DNA of 64,000 nucleotides from PALSA-270 sp963770245. Its GTDB lineage: Bacteria > Acidobacteriota > Terriglobia > Terriglobales > Acidobacteriaceae. The stretch lies in contig CAVYOX010000008.1 of assembly GCA_963770245.1 (NCBI GenBank), positions 434,001 to 498,000 of the forward strand. The letters are read 5' to 3'. Shown piece after piece: positions 33,632 through 42,716 of this stretch (positions are counted from its first letter, which is position 1; each line of letters begins with the position of its first letter). The notes under the pieces are model-generated. The model was not told the origin of the DNA and searched no databases. It saw only the letters and a list, made by a program, of their open reading frames with translations. A program made the position numbers and the translations under genes.

Positions 33632-36259
33632 ATGTCGAGAAGTCCCGAACGGATGCTTGCCGTTCTCCTGGGCCTGCTGCTCGCAGCTAGCCTGTGGTCG
33701 CAGACTGCTTCGCAACCCGCGTACCTGAACCCCGCGTTGCCGATCGAGCAGCGGGTCAGGGATCTGGTGGGCCGCCTGACGCTCGAAGAAAAGGCGTCCC
33801 AGCTGGTGAACCAGTCGCGAGCCATCCCGCGTTTGAATGTACCGGCCTACGACTGGTGGAGCGAGGCGTTGCACGGCGTCGCCTCCGGAACGGCCACCGT
33901 TTTCCCCGAGCCCATCGGCCTCGCGGCCAGCTTCGATCCGCCATTGATCCATACCATGGCGATCGTGATCGGCACCGAAGGCCGCGCCAAATACAACATG
34001 GCGGTGCGCGCCGGACGCAGGAGGATCTTTGAAGGGCTGACCTTCTGGTCGCCGAACATCAACATCTTCCGCGATCCGCGCTGGGGCCGCGGGCAGGAGA
34101 CCTATGGCGAAGACCCGTTCCTTACCGGTCGCATGGCCGTGGCCTTCGTCACCGGCATGCAGGGCGACGATCCTAGGTATCTGCGGGTGGTCTCGACGCC
34201 CAAGCACTTCGCCGTGCACAGCGGCCCCGAGCCGTCGCGCCACACGATTGACGTGCCGGTCTCGAAGCACGACGAGGAGGACACCTATCTTCCGGCGTTC
34301 CGCGACGCCGTGGTCGAAGGCAAAGCCCGATCGGTCATGTGCGTCTACAACAGCGTCAACGGCCAGCCCGGTTGCGCCAACGACTTCCTGCTGAAACACA
34401 CGCTGCGCGGCCAATGGGGCTTCAACGGATATGTGGTGTCGGATTGCGACGCCGTCGCCGACATCGAGCGCGGCCACCACTACGTCCGAACCATGGCGGC
34501 GGCGGCGGCAGTTTCGCTCAAAACCGGCACCGACAACGACTGTGCCGACTTTTTTACCCCGGCCGATGGGAATAGCGACTACGTCCGCTATCTGGATGCC
34601 GTCAAACAAGGATTGCTCACCGAAGGCGACATCGACGTCACCCTGAAGCGCTTATTCCGGGCGCGGTTCGAGCTCGGCATGTTCGATCCTCCGGAAATGG
34701 TCAAGTACGCCCAGACCCCGGACGCCGAGAACGACAGCGAAGCCCATCGCCGACTCGCGCTCGAAGTTGCGCGCAAGACCATGGTCCTGCTCAAAAACGA
34801 CGGCACTTTGCCGCTCGCTCGATCGGTGAAAAACATCGCGGTGGTGGGCCCGCTGGCGGATGAAATCCGCGTGCTCGAAGGCAACTACAACGCTACCCCT
34901 TCCCGCGCCACCACGGCGCTCGACGGGATGCGCAAGCAATTCCCGAACGCCCAGATCAGCTTTGAACCCGGAACCAATTTTCTGCGCCAGGCCATCCCCG
35001 TGCCCGCTGCCGTGCTCACCCATGCCGACGGTCAGGCGGGACTCCAGGCGGAGTTTTTCTCAAGCGCCGAATTCACCGGTGCTCCGCTCGCCACCCGCAT
35101 CGACCGCGACGTGAATTTCGATTTCAGCTCGGCCGTCGCGCCCCCCGGAATCACCAACCTGTTTGTGCGCTGGACAGGCTGGCTGACGCCCAGCGAATCC
35201 GGCACCTACCGGCTGGGCGTGCACGGGATTATGAATCGGCTGTATCTCGACGACAAGCTCCTGGTCGAGGATCTGAAGCTGCACGGGCCGAGCCCGAAAA
35301 CCGTGGACCTACAGCTCGAACAAGGACATAAATACGCGGTCCGCCTGGAATCGCTCGGAGGAAGAGGGCTGGCAACCAAGCTGATCTGGATGCGAGAAAT
35401 CCCCGATCCCCTCGAGCGCGCGCTGACGGCGGCCAGCCAGGCCGACGTGGTGGTGGCCGTCGTCGGCATCACCTCGGACCTCGAGGGCGAGGAGATGGAC
35501 GTCGAAGTTCCCGGCTTTCAGGGCGGAGACCGTACCAGTCTCGATCTGCCGGCCGAGGAAGAAAAGCTGCTGCAGGCGCTGAAGACCGCGGGTAAACCGC
35601 TGGTTGTGGTGCTGATGAACGGGAGCGCGCTCGCAGTGAACTGGGCCGAGCAGAACGCCAATGCGATTCTGGATGCCTGGTACTCGGGCGAAGAAGGCGG
35701 AGCCGCGATTGCCGAGACCCTGGCAGGCGCCAATAATCCCGCGGGCCGGCTGCCGGTCACCTTTTATAAGGGCGTGGACCAACTGCCGGAGTTCACCAAC
35801 TACGCCATGACCGAGCGCACGTATCGCTACTTCCACGGTTCTCCGCTTTACCCGTTCGGCTACGGCCTCAGTTACTCCAAGTTCCGCTACAGCAACCTGC
35901 AGCTCTCGAGCCAGAGGTTGCAGGCCGGAGATCCATTGACCGCACAGGTTGAGGTGAAAAACGAGAGCGGACCCGACGGCGACGAAGTGGTCGAGGTCTA
36001 TCTGACGCCCCCGCAGATCCCGGGTGCACCCATTCGCGCGCTGCGCGGTCTCGAGCGTATCCACCTGCGAGCGGGTGAAACCGGCCATGTCAAGATCACG
36101 CTGAATCCCCGCGACCTGAGCCTGGTGAATCTGTCGGGCGACCGCCTGGTCACTCCCGGTGAATATCAACTCAGCCTGGGCGGCGGACAGCCCACCGCCA
36201 CGTCCGCCGTGGTCAGCGGGAAATTCACCATCGAGGGCGAGCAGAAACTGCCGGAATGA
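33632..36259 (+). CDS. Secreted GH3 glycosidase with inserted PA14 domain
   Basis: Glycoside hydrolase family 3 enzyme, similar to plant-type beta-xylosidase/beta-glucosidase, acting on plant or microbial glycans outside the cytoplasm. A signal peptide (MLAVLLGLLLAASLWSQ) starts near residue 8. The (beta/alpha)8 domain (about 35-370) has the nucleophile Asp in GYVVSDCDAV. The second domain (from about 390) is interrupted by a PA14 carbohydrate-binding module (about 470-590, QAEFFSSAEFTG, then VRWTGWLTPSESGTYRLGV). A C-terminal fibronectin III-like domain (about 760-870) ends the chain. 875 residues. The start has GAGGA at proper spacing. Single gene, no transporter beside it. Confidence 0.93.
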   Translation: MSRSPERMLAVLLGLLLAASLWSQTASQPAYLNPALPIEQRVRDLVGRLTLEEKASQLVNQSRAIPRLNVPAYDWWSEALHGVASGTATVFPEPIGLAASFDPPLIHTMAIVIGTEGRAKYNMAVRAGRRRIFEGLTFWSPNINIFRDPRWGRGQETYGEDPFLTGRMAVAFVTGMQGDDPRYLRVVSTPKHFAVHSGPEPSRHTIDVPVSKHDEEDTYLPAFRDAVVEGKARSVMCVYNSVNGQPGCANDFLLKHTLRGQWGFNGYVVSDCDAVADIERGHHYVRTMAAAAAVSLKTGTDNDCADFFTPADGNSDYVRYLDAVKQGLLTEGDIDVTLKRLFRARFELGMFDPPEMVKYAQTPDAENDSEAHRRLALEVARKTMVLLKNDGTLPLARSVKNIAVVGPLADEIRVLEGNYNATPSRATTALDGMRKQFPNAQISFEPGTNFLRQAIPVPAAVLTHADGQAGLQAEFFSSAEFTGAPLATRIDRDVNFDFSSAVAPPGITNLFVRWTGWLTPSESGTYRLGVHGIMNRLYLDDKLLVEDLKLHGPSPKTVDLQLEQGHKYAVRLESLGGRGLATKLIWMREIPDPLERALTAASQADVVVAVVGITSDLEGEEMDVEVPGFQGGDRTSLDLPAEEEKLLQALKTAGKPLVVVLMNGSALAVNWAEQNANAILDAWYSGEEGGAAIAETLAGANNPAGRLPVTFYKGVDQLPEFTNYAMTERTYRYFHGSPLYPFGYGLSYSKFRYSNLQLSSQRLQAGDPLTAQVEVKNESGPDGDEVVEVYLTPPQIPGAPIRALRGLERIHLRAGETGHVKITLNPRDLSLVNLSGDRLVTPGEYQLSLGGGQPTATSAVVSGKFTIEGEQKLPE

Positions 36260-36346
36260 TGCGGGCGGCGGGCCTGTTTCCGTGGGCTCCAAGGTGGTTC
36301 GAGCGGAAGGATGGAGAAAGCGTTCGGGGTTGGCAGGGTCTGCCCC

Positions 36347-37063
36347 TTAGGTTTCGATTCCTACGTAACAGACGCGGCCGATGAGGTAGTCGGCCGCGGT
36401 CTTGCCGTCTGCGAGGGGCATCACTTCGACCGGGTAGGCTTGGTTGTGAGGACGAAGAACCAGGTGGCGGCCGACCTCTTCGACGTATTTCACGGTGCAG
36501 GTTCCGTTTCTGGCCACAGCGTACATATTGGACTCTCCCTTACGGTAAGGCTTGAGTGAGTTGTAGTGGCGGTCGATCAGGGCGGTAACGCCGGGCAGGA
36601 GGCGGGGATACATGCTCGCCCCCTCGTGGGCGTCCATGCGGATGAGCACGAAGCGTTCCCAGTGCTCCCGGGGCCCTTCGATTGCAGGACCGAGCTTGTT
36701 CAGGAAACTCTTCTTGAACTTTAACACTTCCTTGACCCGCATGCTCATGATCAGGGGTTGGGTGGCGGCAACCGCGCCCGTCACCAGAAACACATTTTCG
36801 AACTCGTCGGGGCTCGGGGGAACGATGCTGGCGCGTTTGTTGACTTCGCCGGGATCGATCAGGTCGAGCACGGACAAAGCTTGCACCTTGAGCACTTTAT
36901 CCATGCCCTCGATGCTCAGGCCGCGCTTCCGATTGAGGAAGTTGGAGATGTGAGCCTGCTTAAATCCGGTCTCCTTGGCCAGTCGGAGTCCGGTCAACTC
37001 GCCCGCCGCGATGCGGGACCGCAGGGTCTTGCGCAGGTTGTCCTGCAGAACCTTGAATTTCAT
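36347..37063 (-). CDS. XRE-family regulator with S24/LexA-like C-terminal domain
   Basis: 238 residues. An N-terminal helix-turn-helix (about 20-65: GLRLAKETGFKQAHISNFLN) resembles Cro/CI DNA-binding domains. The C-terminal part resembles the S24 fold, with Ser150 in GASMYP and Lys192 in CTVKYV, the positions of the autocleavage dyad of LexA/CI. No Ala-Gly or Cys-Gly cleavage site was identified in the linker, so self-cleavage is uncertain. No phage genes are near. The start giving MKFKVLQDNL is preceded by TATACT at 8 bases and no Shine-Dalgarno. Confidence 0.8.
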   Translation of the reverse strand: MKFKVLQDNLRKTLRSRIAAGELTGLRLAKETGFKQAHISNFLNRKRGLSIEGMDKVLKVQALSVLDLIDPGEVNKRASIVPPSPDEFENVFLVTGAVAATQPLIMSMRVKEVLKFKKSFLNKLGPAIEGPREHWERFVLIRMDAHEGASMYPRLLPGVTALIDRHYNSLKPYRKGESNMYAVARNGTCTVKYVEEVGRHLVLRPHNQAYPVEVMPLADGKTAADYLIGRVCYVGIET

Positions 37064-37512
37064 AGCCCGGGAGTATAGCACCGGGTTATAGCGAGCTTCG
37101 CGCCCCGAATGGGTCTGCCCGGTGGTCGGCGATCCGCCTACCGCGGAAACGAAATCGAAAGGTGGACCGGGGTATCGCGCATGGCGACCGATTCCGGCCG
37201 GCCGCCAGGGGTCAAGAAATTCGGACTAATCCGCAGGCTATACCCAGCGGGGTTTGCGCCGTCTCCGCCAAAGGCGTTACCCGGCAAGCGGGCGCGAACC
37301 CCTGCTGCCCAGCACCTAGGATCGGGGGAAGATCCTGTTGTGGCACGGCGCATCGAAAAGATTACCTGGCGGCGAGAGAGTTGGCCGGCGGGGATGCCGT
37401 AAAATGAATCCTAGCCGGCGGGGGGCAGTCGAACGAGACGGCGCTGCTGGCACGCGGGCGGGACTATCCTGCGCCAAATCCGAGCAAAGAGAAAGAGTAC
37501 GGGAATCTTGGG
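37064..37512. other. 449-bp divergent gap without a gene
   Basis: It lies between the XRE regulator and the dual-specificity phosphatase. Several short frames are open, but none shows protein-like composition, a ribosome binding site or similarity. Apart from the TATACT box at the left edge, nothing is recognised. Confidence 0.55.
37072..37077 (-). promoter_or_regulatory. -10 box of a likely leaderless XRE-regulator transcript
   Basis: TATACT on the minus strand is followed by 8 bases and the ATG, with no Shine-Dalgarno. Confidence 0.45.
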
Positions 37513-37980
37513 ATGGATTTTACTTGGATCACCGGCCGGATTGCGGTCGGAGGCGGGATCTGGAACGCAGACAACATGGCGGTCGTGGCGCGGGCGGGAG
37601 TGACGCACATTCTCGACATGCAGGTTGAGTTTGACGATTCCACGTTGGCCGAGCCGCATGAGATTCAGGTGCTGTGGAATCCGATTGATGACGATTTTCA
37701 GCCCAAACCGCGCGATGTCTTCGAGCGGGGCGTGGATTTTGCCCTGGGAGCGCTCGACCGGTCCGATACCAAGCTGCTGATCCACTGTGCCGCCGGAGTT
37801 CACCGGGCACCCATGATGGCGCTGGCGGTTTTGTGTTCGCTGAGCTGGAGGCTGGACCAAGCCATGGACTTGATCGCGGCCCGACGGCGAGCGGCGGATT
37901 TTCCGGAAGTGTACGTGCGCAGTGTGGAGAGGTTCCTCGAGCAGCGGGAATTAGCGACGACCAAGCGGATGGGACCCTAA
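37513..37980 (+). CDS. Dual-specificity protein phosphatase
   Basis: 155 residues of the cysteine-based DSP fold. The P-loop signature HCxxGxxR is present as HCAAGVHR with nucleophile Cys92 and Arg98; the general acid is likely an Asp in NPIDDDF (about 59-62). Cytoplasmic, with no signal or membrane segment. It may remove phosphate from Ser/Thr/Tyr residues, nucleotides or lipids; the substrate is unknown. Confidence 0.88.
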   Translation: MDFTWITGRIAVGGGIWNADNMAVVARAGVTHILDMQVEFDDSTLAEPHEIQVLWNPIDDDFQPKPRDVFERGVDFALGALDRSDTKLLIHCAAGVHRAPMMALAVLCSLSWRLDQAMDLIAARRRAADFPEVYVRSVERFLEQRELATTKRMGP

Positions 37981-38019
37981 GACAGGCTTCATTCGCCAGG
38001 AGCTTTCCCGGAGACAGAT

Positions 38020-38043
38020 GCCGCCCCATGGGGCGGCGTTTTC
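38020..38043 (+). terminator. Possible intrinsic terminator
   Basis: An 18-bp perfect palindrome GCCGCCCCATGGGGCGGC is followed by GTTTT, 40 bases past the phosphatase stop and before the convergent E2 gene. Confidence 0.5.
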
Positions 38044-38089
38044 ATTGGCGGCCATCGCCGGTCGGCTAAGCAGGCGCGTTCAGGGCGAA

Positions 38090-39427
38090 TCAGCCGAGGT
38101 CCTCGCTCCAGTTCTCCAGGGTTTTTTTGACGAAGGCCATAAACTGATCGGCCACGGCGCCATCGATCAAGCGATGGTCGTATCCCAGGGTCAGGTGCAC
38201 CAGGGGACGAATGGCAATCGAGTCATTGCCGTTTTCGTCCGTGACCACGACCGGGGCTTTCGTAATTCCGCCCACGCCCAGGATGGCGGAATTCGGCTGG
38301 TTGATGATGGGCAGGCCGAAAACGGCGCCGAACTGGCCGGGGTTGGTGATGGTGAAGGTGGAGCCTTCGACGTCCTCGGGCTTGAGTTTCTTGCTGCGGG
38401 CGCGCTCGCCGAGATCGGCGATGCCGCGCTGCAGGCCGAGGAAGTTGAGGTCGCCGGCATTTTTGAGGACCGGCACGATGAGTCCCCAGTCGAGAGCCAC
38501 GGCGATGCCCACGTTGATCTTGCGATGGTAACGGATGCTCTCCTCTTCGATCGAGGCGTTGACGATGGGGAACTGTTGTAGAGCAATGACGGCGGCGCGC
38601 ACGAAAAACGGCATGAACGTGAGGCGCGCGCCGTGACGCTGTTCGAAGGCGGCTTTCGACTTGTTGCGCAGCTGGACGATGCGCGACAGATCCACTTCGA
38701 ACATGCAATGCACGTGGGCGCTGGTGCGACGCGACTCGATCATGCGCTGGGCAATGATCTTCCGCATCTGGGTCATGGCGACCAGATCGCCGGGAATGGC
38801 CGGAGGAGGCGCCGGTTTCGCGACCGGGGCGGGACTGGACACGGGAACCGGAGCTGGAGGAGCGTCGATCGCGGCCGCCGGGCCTTCGACGAAAGCCATG
38901 ATGTCCTGTTTGGTGATGCGGCCGCCGAGGCCGGTGCCCGTCACCTGGGAGAGATTGACACTGTGCTCGCGGGCGATCTTGCGGACCAGGGGCGAAGAGC
39001 GGGCGTGATCGTCTTCTTCCCCCGGCGCCGAGAGAGCGGCATCTTTGGGCGCCGGGGATGTAGTTGGGGCCGAGGCCGCGGCTAGAGTTGGGGCTGGGGT
39101 CGGGGCGGGAGCGGGGGGCGGCGCAGCTGACTTCTTTGCCGGGGCGGCGGGAGCCGGAGCCGCTTTCGGGGACGCGGGCGCGGCCTCGCCGTCGACGGCA
39201 ATGGTCGCAACCACGGTGTTGACCTGCACGGTTGCGCCTTCGCCGATCTTAATGTCCTGCAAAACTCCGGAGGCGGGTGCGGGAATCTCGGCATCCACTT
39301 TGTCGGTCGAGATTTCAAACAACGGCTCGTCGCGCTGAACCTTGTCACCGGGCTTCTTCAGCCACTTGGTGATGGTGCCCTCGAAAATGGATTCACCCAT
39401 TTGAGGCATGATGACATCAGTCGGCAT
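38090..39427 (-). CDS. Dihydrolipoamide acyltransferase (E2) of a 2-oxoacid dehydrogenase
   Basis: Core subunit carrying acyl groups on lipoate. One N-terminal lipoyl domain (1-77) with lipoyl-Lys43 in ISTDKVDAE, a long Ala/Pro linker (about 80-135), a peripheral subunit-binding domain (about 145-180: SPLVRKIAREHSVNLSQV), and the catalytic domain (about 210-445) with DHRLIDGA near 418 holding the catalytic His and Asp. 445 residues. The E1-beta and E1-alpha genes lie 1.4-5 kb upstream on the same strand, so the set forms a pyruvate or branched-chain type complex. Substrate specificity is not decidable here. Confidence 0.93.
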   Translation of the reverse strand: MPTDVIMPQMGESIFEGTITKWLKKPGDKVQRDEPLFEISTDKVDAEIPAPASGVLQDIKIGEGATVQVNTVVATIAVDGEAAPASPKAAPAPAAPAKKSAAPPPAPAPTPAPTLAAASAPTTSPAPKDAALSAPGEEDDHARSSPLVRKIAREHSVNLSQVTGTGLGGRITKQDIMAFVEGPAAAIDAPPAPVPVSSPAPVAKPAPPPAIPGDLVAMTQMRKIIAQRMIESRRTSAHVHCMFEVDLSRIVQLRNKSKAAFEQRHGARLTFMPFFVRAAVIALQQFPIVNASIEEESIRYHRKINVGIAVALDWGLIVPVLKNAGDLNFLGLQRGIADLGERARSKKLKPEDVEGSTFTITNPGQFGAVFGLPIINQPNSAILGVGGITKAPVVVTDENGNDSIAIRPLVHLTLGYDHRLIDGAVADQFMAFVKKTLENWSEDLG

Positions 39428-39534
39428 AGTTTCCTTCCGCGTGATTCCGCTCGCATCCTCTCGGAGGCGCGCGAACCTGGATTATATATTTTGCCGGGGT
39501 GGGGCAGCGAACCGGAGCAAGTTACCGCTGTCGG

Positions 39535-39804
39535 TCAGTCTGATTTCCAGCCGGTATGAAAGGTTCGATAGGCGGCCCAGCTCAAAAAAAACCACCAGAG
39601 CGTCCCCAGACTTGCGAACCAAAACAGGAAATTGTCGTTGCGCCACCCTAAGCCCACGAGCAGCAAGGAAAACGGGAAGTCCACATAGATGAGGTAGTGC
39701 ACACCAGACAGCAAGTGCCCCAGCGCGATGATGGCACACGCCGAGAGATGCAGGAGCGGCAACAGGTAAATCCAAATGCGGGCCGGTCGAGCCATCGCTA
39801 GCAT
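39535..39804 (-). CDS. Small three-helix membrane protein
   Basis: 89 residues with three hydrophobic stretches (about 10-30, 35-52, 56-76), beginning MLAMARPARIWIYLLPLLHLSACA. It ends in a short polar tail (TFHTGWKSD). No Shine-Dalgarno; a second ATG three codons on gives an alternative start. Family not recognised. It sits between the cytochrome c and E2 genes on the same strand. Confidence 0.6.
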   Translation of the reverse strand: MLAMARPARIWIYLLPLLHLSACAIIALGHLLSGVHYLIYVDFPFSLLLVGLGWRNDNFLFWFASLGTLWWFFLSWAAYRTFHTGWKSD

Positions 39805-39916
39805 GATAAACGGATGCGGTAGGTGGGGAAATCAAGCCGGCCCGCTCCCTAAGTGTTCGATCGAGGTCCCGCGTTCCGGGGAGATCCCAGCCTCTTTGTA
39901 CCGGCCCATGAAGCCG

Positions 39917-40498
39917 TCAATGGTTCGCGGAGCTTCCCTTCCCCATGCCCTCCATGTCCTTCCTGTCCATCGGAGCGGCCTGCGGGGAAACACCGTAGGC
40001 TTTTTTCCAGTAGTCCCGTACCGCGGGGGGAAGTTTTTCCAGGTGCGAGAGGAAGCCAGTAACCTTCCAGCGATCCTGCTCGCTCAGGGCACCATTCCAC
40101 GAGGGCATGCCGGTGTAGCGGACCCCGGTCGTGATGGCGTAGTAGAGGTGCCACTCCGGATCGTCGAGAGGGTGGAGAATGACCTGGGGCACGGGCGGGT
40201 AGAAAGAGTGCTCGAGAGGGCTGGGCTTGTTGTCGAGCGTGCCGTGGCAGAGGGCGCAGTTCATGGTGTAGATCTTCATGCCATCGATCAGGTTGTCGTC
40301 GGTCGGAGGAATGGGGCTGCTCAGCCGGGGAGCGTGACGGTCCATCGAAGCGTCGAGGGCGTGCATGGCAACGCGCATCTCCATGTGGGACGGATTGGCG
40401 TTGGCATTGCTCGGCATGAAGCCCAGAAGAGCGAAGGCCAGTCCCCCCAGCACAACAACCAGCAGGGTGACGATGATTCCTAGAATGAAGCTGCGCAT
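39917..40498 (-). CDS. Membrane-anchored monohaem cytochrome c
   Basis: An N-terminal membrane helix (MRSFILGIIVTLLVVVLGGLA) anchors the protein outside the cytoplasm; the class I cytochrome c domain follows with haem motif CALCH (after MKIYTMN) and the likely axial Met in RYTGMPSWNG. 193 residues. The start has GGAGGA just upstream; the longer open frame has no such signal. It may serve as an electron carrier to a terminal oxidase. Its position between subunit genes of a dehydrogenase complex is probably not functional. Confidence 0.9.
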   Translation of the reverse strand: MRSFILGIIVTLLVVVLGGLAFALLGFMPSNANANPSHMEMRVAMHALDASMDRHAPRLSSPIPPTDDNLIDGMKIYTMNCALCHGTLDNKPSPLEHSFYPPVPQVILHPLDDPEWHLYYAITTGVRYTGMPSWNGALSEQDRWKVTGFLSHLEKLPPAVRDYWKKAYGVSPQAAPMDRKDMEGMGKGSSANH

Positions 40499-40535
40499 GG
40501 GTCCTCCTGCGGCGTCTTCCAGCCCTCGCCGCACG

Positions 40536-40778
40536 CTACGGGTTATCGGTCGGGGCGGTCTCGTGCAGGATGGCCAGCGCATCCCGCGCATCGGACTCGC
40601 GGACTTGCAGCTTGATTCCGCCGAGTATATGCGAATGCCAGCCCGCAATGCGAAGCATGTTCTCATCGAGCGCCATGCACTCGATGCCGGCAGATTCCAG
40701 GCGCATACGGGCCAGCAGATACTCCGGTTCGTTAGAAAACGTTGCCACGGTCACGCGGACTTCTTGTAGCTCTTCCAT
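40536..40778 (-). CDS. DUF2007-type small signal-transducing protein
   Basis: 80 residues with the DUF2007 pattern: VTVATFSNEPEYLLARMRLESAGI, then a conserved ILGGIKLQVRESDARDALAIL. The family is annotated as putative signal transducing protein, a ferredoxin-like fold of unknown partner. It lies 37 bases upstream of the cytochrome c gene and after pdhB on the same strand. Confidence 0.8.
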   Translation of the reverse strand: MEELQEVRVTVATFSNEPEYLLARMRLESAGIECMALDENMLRIAGWHSHILGGIKLQVRESDARDALAILHETAPTDNP

Positions 40779-40860
40779 ATCGTCGTCACCTTCTGGCCGA
40801 TCTGGTTCGGACTGATCTGGACTCGGCCCGGACCGCCGAGAGCAATTGTCCGGGCTGATT

Positions 40861-41835
40861 CTAATAGGCTTTCAGGCGGCGCGCTTCCCGCACCAGGTCA
40901 CTGACTTTGGGCAGGAAGTATTCCTCCTGCGGCGGGGAGAAAGGGACCGCAGAATCGAGCCCGGTGATGCGGACGATGGGGCCGTCGAGCGAGTCGAAGG
41001 CTTCTTCGTTGATGATGGCGGCCAGTTCGCCGGCGATGCCTCCGGTGCGGGAATGCTCGTGCAGCAGGATGACTTTATTGGTCTTGCGCACGGTTTGGGC
41101 GATGGCTTCGCGGTCGAGGGGGGAAAGCGTCCGCAGGTCCACGATTTCGGTTTCGATTCCCTCGCGCGCCAGGATTTCGGCGGCTTCGAGCGCCGTGTGC
41201 ACCAGTGCCGCGTAGGTAATGATCGAGAGATCCCGGCCTTCGCGGGCCGTGCGGGCTTTGCCGAGAGGTACGATGTAATCCTCGGCCGGCACCTCTTCTT
41301 TGATTCGCCGATAAAGGTACTTGTGCTCGAAAAAGACCACCGGGTTGTTGTCGCGAATGGAAGCCTTGATAAGACCCTTGGCGTCGGAGGGAGTCGCCGG
41401 ACACACCACCTTCAGGCCGGGATTGTGCACGAACCACATCTCCGGATTCTGCGAGTGGAAGGGGCCGCCGTGGACGTACCCACCGCTCGGACCGCGCAGA
41501 ACGAGGGGCGCAGGCGCCCCCCAGAGGTAGTGGGTTTTGGCCACCATGTTGCTGATCTGGTTCATGGCGCAAGCAATGAAATCCATGAACTGAAACTCGG
41601 CGACCGGGCGCAGCCCAGTGAGCGAGGCGCCGAAAGCCGCGCCTACGATGGCGGACTCGGCGATGGGAGTGTCGATGACGCGCTCGGGGCCGAAGCGGTC
41701 GATGAAACCATGGGTGACCTTGAACGCCCCGCCGTAAATGCCGATATCTTCGCCCAAGCAGAAAACCGAGGGGTCGCGCTCCATTTCCTCCCAGATTCCC
41801 TGGCGAATGGCTTCGAGGTAACTGAGTTGTGGCAT
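40861..41835 (-). CDS. pdhB: 2-oxoacid (pyruvate) dehydrogenase E1 component, beta subunit
   Basis: With the alpha subunit it forms the thiamine-diphosphate E1. Motifs: N-terminal YLEAIRQGIWEEMERDPSVF, GEDIGIYGGAFKVT, the ESAIVGAAFGASL segment with the cofactor-activating Glu, and C-terminal VILLHEHSRTGGIAGE. 324 residues, normal length. It is separated from pdhA by a gene for a secreted protein of unknown function, only 6 bases upstream. Confidence 0.94.
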   Translation of the reverse strand: MPQLSYLEAIRQGIWEEMERDPSVFCLGEDIGIYGGAFKVTHGFIDRFGPERVIDTPIAESAIVGAAFGASLTGLRPVAEFQFMDFIACAMNQISNMVAKTHYLWGAPAPLVLRGPSGGYVHGGPFHSQNPEMWFVHNPGLKVVCPATPSDAKGLIKASIRDNNPVVFFEHKYLYRRIKEEVPAEDYIVPLGKARTAREGRDLSIITYAALVHTALEAAEILAREGIETEIVDLRTLSPLDREAIAQTVRKTNKVILLHEHSRTGGIAGELAAIINEEAFDSLDGPIVRITGLDSAVPFSPPQEEYFLPKVSDLVREARRLKAY

Positions 41836-41841
41836 GGGTTC

Positions 41842-42606
41842 TTAGTTAGGGATTTTACTCTCGCTGAGGGTTGCCGGACCGTGGATGGCGAGAGGGTAGG
41901 GCGATGAATCCAGTTCGCGCACGGTGTAGGCGCCGTGATCCTCGTGACAGCCTTCGACGTGGTGCGTCAAGACCCGCTGGTACCACCAGGCGGTGAGCAC
42001 TGCGTGATCATCGGCTTCGGCCTCGATCAGACAGTCCGACAGGCCGCAAACCACGGCGCCTTTCAGTTTGATGTCGACCCAGCGGCCGGGCGCAAGCGCG
42101 AGATAGTTGGCGTGGTCGTCGGGATGGGCGAACAAAGCGCCTTCGGATTGAAGAAACATGGGAGCGCGTTTCTTGTCCCCGGTTTTCAGGCGAAAGGCGA
42201 CGTCTGCCACCTCATAGATTTCTTGCTTGCCATCTTTTGAAACCCGGACCACCTGTTCGCCGTCAGTCTGCCAGGGGATCGGAACCTGGGTGACACCGAC
42301 GTTTTTGAGCCGCACGGTGGCGGTGAAATTATCGCCGATATGAAGATCCGAGGGAACGATCTGGCGAACCGTGAACTCCAGCTTATCGCCCGGTTTTCCC
42401 GGGGCGGCCGGCGACTGTCGGGGATCTCCGTCAGAAACCGTGGAGCGGATACTTGGGCAGAGGGCGGAGGACGGAGTCGGAATGTGGTCCTCCGGCGCTC
42501 GCCAGGAGACCGTAAGATCGCGATAGCCGGCCTGCTGGGCGGCGCCAGCCCCAGCCAGTCCTAGGACCAAAGCGAGAAAGCCAAAGACGCGCGGGATCAA
42601 GCGCAT
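41842..42606 (-). CDS. Secreted protein of unknown function between pdhA and pdhB
   Basis: 254 residues starting MRLIPRVFGFLALVLGLAGAGAAQQ, a signal peptide. The rest is beta-rich, with a segment resembling an immunoglobulin-like or intracellular-proteinase-inhibitor-type fold (IGDNFTATVRLKNVGVTQVPIPW) and a later Cys pair (VVCGLSDCL). Not recognised further. Its export sets it apart from the cytoplasmic complex genes around it. A TATACT lies only 3 bases before the ATG, too close for a leaderless start, so either the start or the box is misjudged. Confidence 0.6.
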   Translation of the reverse strand: MRLIPRVFGFLALVLGLAGAGAAQQAGYRDLTVSWRAPEDHIPTPSSALCPSIRSTVSDGDPRQSPAAPGKPGDKLEFTVRQIVPSDLHIGDNFTATVRLKNVGVTQVPIPWQTDGEQVVRVSKDGKQEIYEVADVAFRLKTGDKKRAPMFLQSEGALFAHPDDHANYLALAPGRWVDIKLKGAVVCGLSDCLIEAEADDHAVLTAWWYQRVLTHHVEGCHEDHGAYTVRELDSSPYPLAIHGPATLSESKIPN

Positions 42607-42716
42607 GGGAGTATAGATTCTCGCCTCCAGTGGATTGTTGCCCGGACTACCTCGAAAGGCTCCTCCGGTTCGCTTGGCCGACTCTTCTCTGAATGGACCG
42701 TGGCCGGGGGACGGCT

